A stretch of DNA of 10,825 nucleotides from contig JAUCNG010391923.1 of the NCBI GenBank assembly GCA_032353305.1, forward strand, positions 1 through 10,825, in the 5' to 3' direction. Positions 1-9,000 of this stretch are shown here, one piece after another. The translations under genes and the position numbers were made by a program. Below the pieces are notes generated by a model. That model was not told the DNA's origin. It did no database searches and saw only the letters and a list, made by a program, of their open reading frames with translations. Origin of the DNA: Cephalothrix spiralis (lineage: Eukaryota; Nemertea; Palaeonemertea; Archinemertea; Cephalotrichidae). Numbering within the stretch: the stretch's first letter is position 1; every line of letters starts with the position of its first letter.

Positions 1-74
1 AAACGGAATCAGCCGTAGAGGAGGCAGAAATACGGAATATGGAACTAAAAATGCAGAAAAAAATGTTTGAACAG
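1..74 (+). CDS. coiled-coil gene, exon a (5' end cut by window)
   Basis: Twenty-four codons (bases 3-74) read without a stop and end in CAG, followed by the donor GTACAA at 75. The peptide is Glu/Met/Lys-rich and helical (EEAEIRNMELKMQKK). The phase is 0 at the donor. The exon's acceptor lies at or before the window edge, so the first two bases could be the end of a codon or intron. Confidence 0.72.
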
Positions 75-3000
75 GTACAAAAATCGTTTTATAATAACCA
101 TAATGTCGCGTGGATAAGCTGTCATCGTCTATGAGCCGCAGTCAAGCCGCAGCCCTTTACTTCAGAGCCTTAAATTTACTAAAAGTATGCTCATGCATTG
201 TGATTTTCGACCATTGGGATAAGGAAGAAGCGGGTTGCTGAATTAGCTTATACAATCTCACATTCAAAGACTATGAATAGACTCATAATTCATCTTTCGT
301 GTGGCGCATTGGTTAAACAGTCCTACCTTAAAACCGGAGAATCCAGGTTCGGTTCCCGCGAAGCATTTTTTCTTTTTTCATAAAATCAATTCTTTATTAA
401 TTAAAAAAAAAATTAATGAATTTCGTTGCATCTCGTCGCTGATTGGTCCTACGATTTCGTAGGAGTATCGATTATTTCACCAGAATGATCATTACCGCCA
501 AGTCTAGGTCTATATTGCTACCACTATGAGCAATTTATGCCGAAAGTAAATCTATACGCATCGTTTCATGCTATGATGAATTACAACAAATAAAACAATT
601 TAATTTGCTCTATCGTTTGAATAATTTTAGAAGTGTATTTGTAACTTCACGGATTTGTGTTTTATATCATTTTACAGGAACTTCAAAGGGGTGCTCAGCA
701 GTCATCGTTCTTAACGAAGAGTAATTTCGAATCGCGCAGAAAACAACAAGATGTAAATAATGACCTCCTGTATCAACGTTTAGGAGATTATGAACAGGCA
801 ACGCATGATACGATAAGAAATGTAAGTTTGTTCAATGAATTATCATAGATTAAGATATTATAAACATACGTGTCCCGAACATGGACATTTTGCGCAAATG
901 CGGAAAACCGCAAAGATGTTATATTTTGCATTTTCGCAATCTGCTCAGCACCTTTCCGCAAACTACACGCAAATCAGCAACAACGCTGTTTTATAACAAT
1001 TATGCGTAAATTATAACTACCGCAACCTGATTATTTGGAGATTCAGACAACCACAAATACGCGACTCCGAATCTCCGCAAGTCTTGCCTAAATCTGCGGA
1101 GATTCAGAATACAACAAAAAATTGAACGCCACAGTCTTGCCGCAAATTAACGCATATATTAAGGTAAGATTTCGAATATAAGGCGTTTCGTTATTTGCGG
1201 TATTCCGCATTATTTTTCTCGGCACTCAAGTGTGACTATAAAACCCGCCTATCCGTCAGCCGTGCTATCACAGTCTGTTCTGCGTTTTTCTGCAATCTTC
1301 GAATATCCGCAATCTTACCAAATGAAAGTACAGAATACCGCAAACTTCCTCGTTTTACTCCAATAGTAACGCAAAAGCGGAGATTCGGGATATCGCGCAG
1401 CGCCGCATCTTCGCAGTTTTCCCCCAAATATGCGGAAACGCTGAATACCGCAAATATTGTATGAATGCATACCCGTCCCGAAGTCGTACTGCAAATAACG
1501 CAACGCCGCTTCTCCGCAGTCTTAAGGGTGCGGGATATCTTAACCCAACATGAAATTTTTGATGAAATCATTCCAAGTTGTTTACTATATTTAGTTTCAC
1601 CTTCTCGGATACAGCTGAATCTAAACCAGACTTAGTACTTAAGATCACTTAACGCCGCGAATTACGCAATGCCGCATCTCTGCAGTCTTACTTCAAATGC
1701 AGAGATAAAAAATACCTAAAACGTTAATAACGCAACGCCCACACAATAAATCTTAAATACGAATTACCAAAGGTCATGATGTAAAGGAGTTAAACGAGCA
1801 ATAATATAACTAACATCTTTCGCATACGGAAGGCTATTTATATATGCAGGTGTTTTCAGACTCATGTGGAGTATTATCGTGTTACGTTGAGAGATCTTAA
1901 GAAATGATCATTATCATGAATGGGGTTAACTCTAGTTTAAAAATATAGAAATTCTGATTTTCAAAAACTTAATATTATTTTACCTAATTTTTAACATCAA
2001 AATGATAATCCATAATTTCAGTAGTTTTAGAGCTGTTTCATTTTTTTATTTTTTTAAATCGTGATTTTATTCCTTCCTTAAAATTGTTGTATTTTGAAAT
2101 TTGGCTGACCTAAGATCATATTCCGGTGAAATGTACTAGTTGTTTACATTACGGCCGTGTAAGTTGGATCCCTGTGGCTAAATGAGTTATATTACCTACA
2201 TTATTTATAGACCATGGCAAGCGAATCCTATTGCATACGCATGGGTCCAAAATTTATAAAATTTGACAAAGCCTTCTAAAATCTCTAAAATGAGACATAT
2301 CCAGCAAGAGTACCCATCAACCCTGGTAAAGGGGCACGAATTTAGGTACGTTTTAGGTTTTGAAAATCAATTACGTTTTTTTCATTCATAAATTTACAAG
2401 TTATCATTAAGCAATTATCATGAACTCCTAAAATTTTGCTACAATTCCTCCTTAAATTATTTTACTATCTTTAAGCTACTTGAACCCCTTTACATCATGA
2501 CTTTGGAATTACAAATGCAACATTCATTTTTTATAGCTATGGCAATTGTGTCTGTTTCTAACTATGATTTATTATACCTCAAATAGGTAATGATACTAAT
2601 CTTTTCCAGTTGAATTATCTTTCATTATTTTTTTTAATGATAATTTCTCTCTTGTTCATATGATGAGTGTCAATTTTTCAGAGGATTGAACGTGATATTG
2701 CGTCAGCTGAACAGCAAGAAATCGACGGTAGAATGTTAAATGAATTGGAAATGAGGCACCAATTAGAAGAAGTTCAGTCCGAGAAAAAATTAATGCAGGT
2801 TTGTGAATTCTTATCCTGGTAGAACTCATTTATTGTTCATAAGCTTCCTAATAGATGTTTTCTACATTCTGCATAATTTTCAAAATAAAGCAAAAATATG
2901 CATGACCTTTTAATGATTTTTATCAAAGTGAAAAGCAGCTTTAAAAAAAACTTATATTCAGATTATATAATTCAATTTATTTGGGTTATATTATGCTACA

Positions 3001-6000
3001 TAGACCTATTATTTTAGTCTATGTAACTAAAATTGCAATAGTTGCTTTTGACTTCGATGAAAATCGTACAAAATGCATGTTTCAAAATTATGCAGTATAT
3101 AAAAAAACTCTAATAGATGAAACAAAGTTTCGTCACAAATTGCAGGAATTAACCTAATTCATGATCCCAAATATCAACATTAATGCGAATCTTTTACTAA
3201 ATGGAGAAAAACAAGAGAAAAGCATTGAAAGATATTTTGTTCTTTTTATTATGCTTTTATCATTTCGCAAAATAAAAAGGAATACATTTTGTAAATATAC
3301 AGAATAACAAAGACATATAGTAAGCTAGCTACTTACATGTAAATATAAATTTAAAAATTATAAAGCATGACATAATACAAATATAATATAAACACAAAAT
3401 ATTCATGCACATTCTAAGATTACGGTAGCGCTCGAGCACCGATGTTTGGGATTATTTTTCAATTATGTCGTTATGCGTTCGGTCCTGATGCCACAAAAAT
3501 CCCATCTTACCTCTAGCTCTGTGGGGAGATAATTTCTCCGGGACGCCGCCCACTATAGTATTTAAATCAAACTGTACCAAACTATGTTTGTTTCTCGGTT
3601 TGCGCCGAGATCCGTCTTGCCGAACGTCTAATCAATTGAAATTTATAAAATAATGTCCCATTCATGCATAAAATATAATCGAATATTTAAAGCGCTCTAG
3701 CGGCAACAAAACACTTTGACCTGATGTACAAATATTAACTCTGCCAAGGTATATCGAATATTAAAATTTATCAAGTTTTTAAAAAAGTGGAATAAAAGTC
3801 TTACAGCACGTTATCTATGGTTCGCGCTAGAGAAGTAAATTCCTATGTCCTTGTTTGCAACATTCACAATTTCGTGTATCACATTTTAACAGGATATATT
3901 CAGAATGTACTATATTATATTCACTCATTTCGATATTGTCATCATCGTTCTTATTGGATACATATTCATCGATAATTTGTTTTATCTGACATTTATTTAA
4001 AACATCATATAAGCCGTCACTCGTATAATCTGAATTATAAAATTCTGATGTAACCTTAAGAATGGCTACTATCATAACTATGGTTATTCCCTTTTGGACT
4101 AAAAATTCGTTGTGGTATTGATATATTGTAGAATATATTTCATATGTAAAATATGGGACTGTAACAAACTCGACAACAAGCTTAGTAATAGTTACAGAAA
4201 TTGGCTTAATAGCTTCAATAATATCATCATAAAGTTTCAAAGGAACAACTGGTAAACCTGTCGTTAAGTACCCGAGTATAGGTCTTAGTTTTAGTTTTGA
4301 AGAACATGTATTTTCCTTTTCATATTCTCTACATACTTCGAAAATAAGCGTTTTCAGTTTTTTGTATTCGAAATTAACATTCCTTATGTAATTGAAAACA
4401 TAACGCATCAAAGCTATAATAATTATAAATGGTGGTAAACTGACTGAATAATTAAATACAATCCCTTTGATTGTATATAATAGGATAAGCGCTGAAAATG
4501 GAAACAAAAGGCATACATAAATACTAGAAATTACTGCAAAAAGTATTGAAACTAATGTTAAACGCAAATTTGGAAAAGAGGTTACTTGTGCTATTATTGG
4601 CACAAGTAATATTAATTGTAAAATTCTAACCCAAATTATTTCGCTCAGCCAATATTTGCATTTACAACTACAGCTACTTAATATCGGTAGGCAGAACCTA
4701 TAAATATATAGATCTGTAAAATAGTTGAATTTGAGTTTAATTCTTCGTCTATTCCATTCCGATACCCAATTTAAATCTGATTTAAGTTCAAAGTCATCGA
4801 AATTAAATTTATTCTTAATCCAGTCAGACATCTATTTTGAAACTGAGTCTGGGCTATTCAATTCCATGCAAGAACGATCATAAGCAATTAATAAGGTGAA
4901 ATTTGGCAATACGCATACACTATATATTAGAGTTATGACAAATAAGATCCACATATATCTGTTAGATGGTACGGATTCATTCGTTTCATTGATAACTGTA
5001 AGGCATACTACAGCGACAAAAAATATTAGATACACTACAAATAATGCTTTTCCAATTCCTGATAGAATTTTATTCATCGGAATCATTTCAAAAAAGAAAG
5101 AATCGATTTTTTCACAAAGTAATACATACTCCGTTTCGTTGTCTGCAACTTGAATACCATTTAAATTCATATCATTGTTGTCTGCATCTTGAATACCTTG
5201 TAGTCCTTCTCCAGCAATTTTAATACGCCTGTAAGTGTTTTTAGGAAACGGGAATTTATTTGAAAATAATGGATAGAACATGATTAATAAAACTATAACT
5301 GCGTAAAAATGAGGATAAATTTCTGGTTTTATTTCCTCAATAGAGATGTTACCGTTTATCATGTCAAAGCATTTGTATCTTCTGGAATATCCAATATTAT
5401 AGAATTGTTTGAATATACCGAATTCTTGACAAAAAGAAAAATGAGTTCTCCCTGTAATGTATTGCAATTCCCTAGCAATAATTTTAGTACAATTACATAG
5501 TTCCGTCGAGTTGCATGAACATTTTAATTTCAAATCGTGATATCCCTTACTGTAATCTAGCTCTACAGTATGTGAAAGTGTAAACAATGATAATCCTAGG
5601 AGATAATCCGTTAATTTAAGCAATTCTTTTTCTTCATTGTTAAAAACGATGGCGCGTATTTTCCCGAAATCTTTTACATCCCAGTTCACAAATATCAGAT
5701 TCTTTCCATTTTTAATGGCAGAATCGAAATCATTTTTGGTAGACTCTGGAAACACAATAGCGCAGCTTTGAGCTGCATCTACATCATTTGATGCAAGTGT
5801 ATCTATCACAGTTGTGGATAAAATAACAAATATATGTAAAACAAAAACTGCATGCATTTTTACAGAAATATATAATTTGTGTTTGATAAAAATGCTTGCA
5901 TGTTCACAAATAGATGTGAACAGTAAGATGAATTTCGCCACTAGATCAACTAGTTACGCTTTTATTTGCAAGTTATTTGTTTTTGATTGATAGGTATTGA

Positions 6001-9000
6001 TTCGATATTTTACGGAAATATTTTTCCAGCTTTAAGTTTATAAATGCAATGAATTAATTATATTATTACACGACATTTAGTTGGCTTCTAGAGACATCAA
6101 TCACATGTTTCGAATTGCGCTGCCCCGACGCCCAATTGTCCATAATGCAATTCCAGTGTACTTTTGTCTATTTGTTTCGGTACTCAATGTACACACACAT
6201 TCATCTCACTTGTCAGTGTCAGTATTGCATCTGCTCGTCTATTAAGAAATATGATATGTTCCCTGGGAACGAGGATGACATGTTTATATTTAAAAAATAA
6301 ACAAAAGAGAAAATTAATTTCATCAACAACAATGCACCAAAAATTTGTAAACGCGTAGAACGATGCTAAAGAAAACCACATAAGCGGGTGCTGGGTTGTA
6401 ATAGGCCTACAAGGTGCCAAACCAAAAGATACCGTACCGTACTAGAAAGATAAATGATAAATTACAAAAATAAAAAAAACGAGTTTAAAAAATCTAATCG
6501 TTGTATTTATTGTTGCCAGGCGATAATCTGTCACAAGTTATTGTTATTTTTACCTGAAATTTAAATAATATTGATTTAGATTATCGCAATGTCTCATTAT
6601 TTCGCTTGTCATTAATCTTCACAAGCTATCAGAAGCTATTGTTATATTTCTACATGAATCACAAAAATATTGGGGTTATATTGCCATTTATCTTCATTGT
6701 TGTATGATCGGGTGGTGAATTCATATGATTGATATAGATTTTTACTATAACATTTTTTCGAATTTCAGATGTCAAAACTTCAGCAGGAAAATGTCCGTCT
6801 TGAAGGTCAAGTTAATAATATCATGACTAGTCTAAAAAAGAAGAAGGTTCGTTATAAAATGGTTTCCCAATAGTTTTTACCTCACGCCATAAAAAGGTTT
6901 CCCAATAGTCAACACCATGTTCGTCTACATGTATGTAACACTTTTTATTCAGATCAGATGACAAATAATTATCAGTTAGAATTGCGCGAGTATTAGAAAG
7001 TAGTGAAGTACAATCGATGTACAGAGGTTTATGAAACTTTTGGCGTACAACCTTCAGACCCCAGTTTTCAACCCCCCCCCCCCCGCGAAAATCTCGGAGG
7101 TGCGGGCCTAGACCCCATCAACCCTCATATTTTTGGAAAGCTTGTGGAAATTCTAGGCTCAAGTGTATAATTTCGAAAGGGTCGGGGCCTCGGGGGGCCA
7201 ATACAATATTTCGAAAAAATCTATATTTGCCCTGGGCCCCTTATATTGGTCAAACCCAATTGAAATTATTGTATTGGACCATGCGGATTAGAAAATATTG
7301 GGTCAGGGTGACCACATGTCTGGAAAACCTGGAAATGTCCATGACATTTCATGGAATTCCAATTTCTGGATATGTCAGGGAAAAGTCATGGAAATGTCAT
7401 GGAATTTTGTTTTCAGAAAGTTGTGATCACCCTGCGGGTTCGACCCGTTTTGGGGAAAAAACTCAAAATTTGGCTCTTGAGGCCCCAAAGTAAGCACGAC
7501 CCTGATGATTTATACTACTAAATCTTTATAAAGCAAAAGCGGGAGTACTTGTTGCAACAAAAATCAAATTTTTCCTCCTTCATTTAAGCGTGCCACAGCT
7601 ACTCAAAAATTCCCGTTACTTCGAATACATTTGGAATGTCCAGTCAAAATATCTTAAAATGGCTAATTAGTCGATTGGCACCTCTAAATTTACGATATGA
7701 GCGTGCGCAGCTACGTCATTTACCCAAAAATCTGTATTTTTTCGGGTTTTTAGAACGCCGTGACTGGACGTGCACCATAACCCGTTATTACAATCTAGGC
7801 GCTTCATTTCAGAGCATTTCATTAGCTCAAATTGATCACTTGACAGGTTCACAATATGTACATAGTTGTACAACCTTTCTTCTTCACAGGAATTATCATC
7901 ATCAGTAGAAAGAGGAACTCATCGGTTACAAGAGCGAATTGGTGAAAATGCAGATGAAAGACGCCGCCAGCTTTTTAGACAAGATGCCCTTGACAAACCG
8001 GATGATGAAGATGACTTCGGCGAAGGCTTTGGTATGTGCCTCTTATCCTTTTTGCGATGCTTGAATTTTTCAGATTGATTCAGACCCCAAAGCATCAAAT
8101 ATGACACCTGTTTTTAAACAATCTGACATTTTTCGCTTAATGACTCAATTTTCTGAAATTCTTTATATATCCATCTATTTTTTGTTTATATTTAAAAAAA
8201 ATTATACAGAATACAAAATATATACCAAGAACAAACATGTGTGGGGTTCAATAATGATGTCATTACATCATATTGTGACATTATGACGTCATTTTGTGAC
8301 GTCACAACACTATTTTTGCAAAATGTTGATTAACTATAGCTTGTGGCATATCAAAGTGAAGATAATAATAAATCCAGATCATCTAATAACTTGAAAAATG
8401 AATTCAGCTACTGTGGTGTAAATTAGTACCACTACCACATTTATGACATAAAAAAGCCACACAGAATGTCTGACGTATTTTATGCTCGATATCATAGAAA
8501 TAGAGTTTTATATGGTATTATTGGAGAAGTTTGGTCATCAAAGTTCAATTAAAATGCATTATGCACTTGTGACAACACTGTAGCGCCTTCTAGCGGCGAA
8601 AAACTTGAATAATCAATCTGACTTTGGTTTATAATATACCCACCAATCAATCTGACATTTTTGTAATCAATCTGACAAATTCAAAAACACCCACCAATGA
8701 ATTAGTCTGCTAAAGAAGCCGTAATCGAGCAGGCAACCAGTCTAACCCTGCTAAAAGAATGTAAATTTTAACATATTCTACCAATCAATCTGACGTCAGA
8801 TTGATTTTTCAGGACGAAAAAAGACCACCCCACCCATGTCGGTGTCTGAATCAATCTGACCCATCTTTCAATATCCGTATCCGTAATCAAATCAAGTTTT
8901 GTGAAGGTTCTGATTTGGTTGATGATAGCCATGAGATTTCTTAATGCGGGCACGATAAATTAGATAAGTGCGTAAGCAACTTAGGCGGTACGGGGTCCAA

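Larger units (their letters stand above)
822..2681. other. intron 2 of the coiled-coil gene, filled with repeats
   Basis: The intron holds a GC-rich degenerate repeat array (about 885-1740) followed directly by a 738-bp transposon-like element (1768-2505). Open frames of 60-110 codons seen at 1195-1571 on both strands fall inside the repeat array, have no family resemblance, and are treated as chance. The last 175 bases are T-rich up to the acceptor. Confidence 0.7.
6847..7889. other. intron 4 of the coiled-coil gene
   Basis: The intron begins with a 14-base direct repeat. It then holds a C-tract, a GC-rich block with an inverted repeat, a 131-bp hAT-like miniature element, and about 390 bases of unremarkable sequence up to the acceptor. 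Open frames at 7227-7493 and 7636-7873 run through repeats or intron and show no coding signature. Confidence 0.65.

Noticed and set aside
1195-1571. Overlapping open frames of 60-110 codons on both strands
   Set aside because: They run through the degenerate repeat array, where stop-poor GC-rich words keep frames open by chance. No motif, splice logic or start context supports them.
4896-5500. Plus-strand open frames inside the nested gene
   Set aside because: They are opposite-strand shadows of the minus-strand coding sequence and have no features of their own.
5858-5941. Extension of the nested frame upstream to a GTG at 5941 (28 more residues)
   Set aside because: GTG is not expected as a start in an animal nuclear gene, and the ATG at 5857 begins exactly at a signal peptide with a good start context.
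6115-6420. Three overlapping short frames on both strands in intron 3
   Set aside because: They overlap each other, are short for this base composition, and show no family pattern or suitable splice sites.
7227-7493. Plus-strand 88-codon frame
   Set aside because: It crosses the hAT-like miniature element and its repeated words, so it is repeat-derived noise.
7636-7908. Plus-strand 90-codon frame ending within exon e
   Set aside because: It is out of frame with exon e, and the acceptor at 7889 with the in-frame continuation of the coiled-coil gene explains the coding signal.
8611-8860. CRISPR-like array
   Set aside because: The repeated word is only 12 bases, spacing is irregular, one copy is inverted, and the surroundings are an animal intron.
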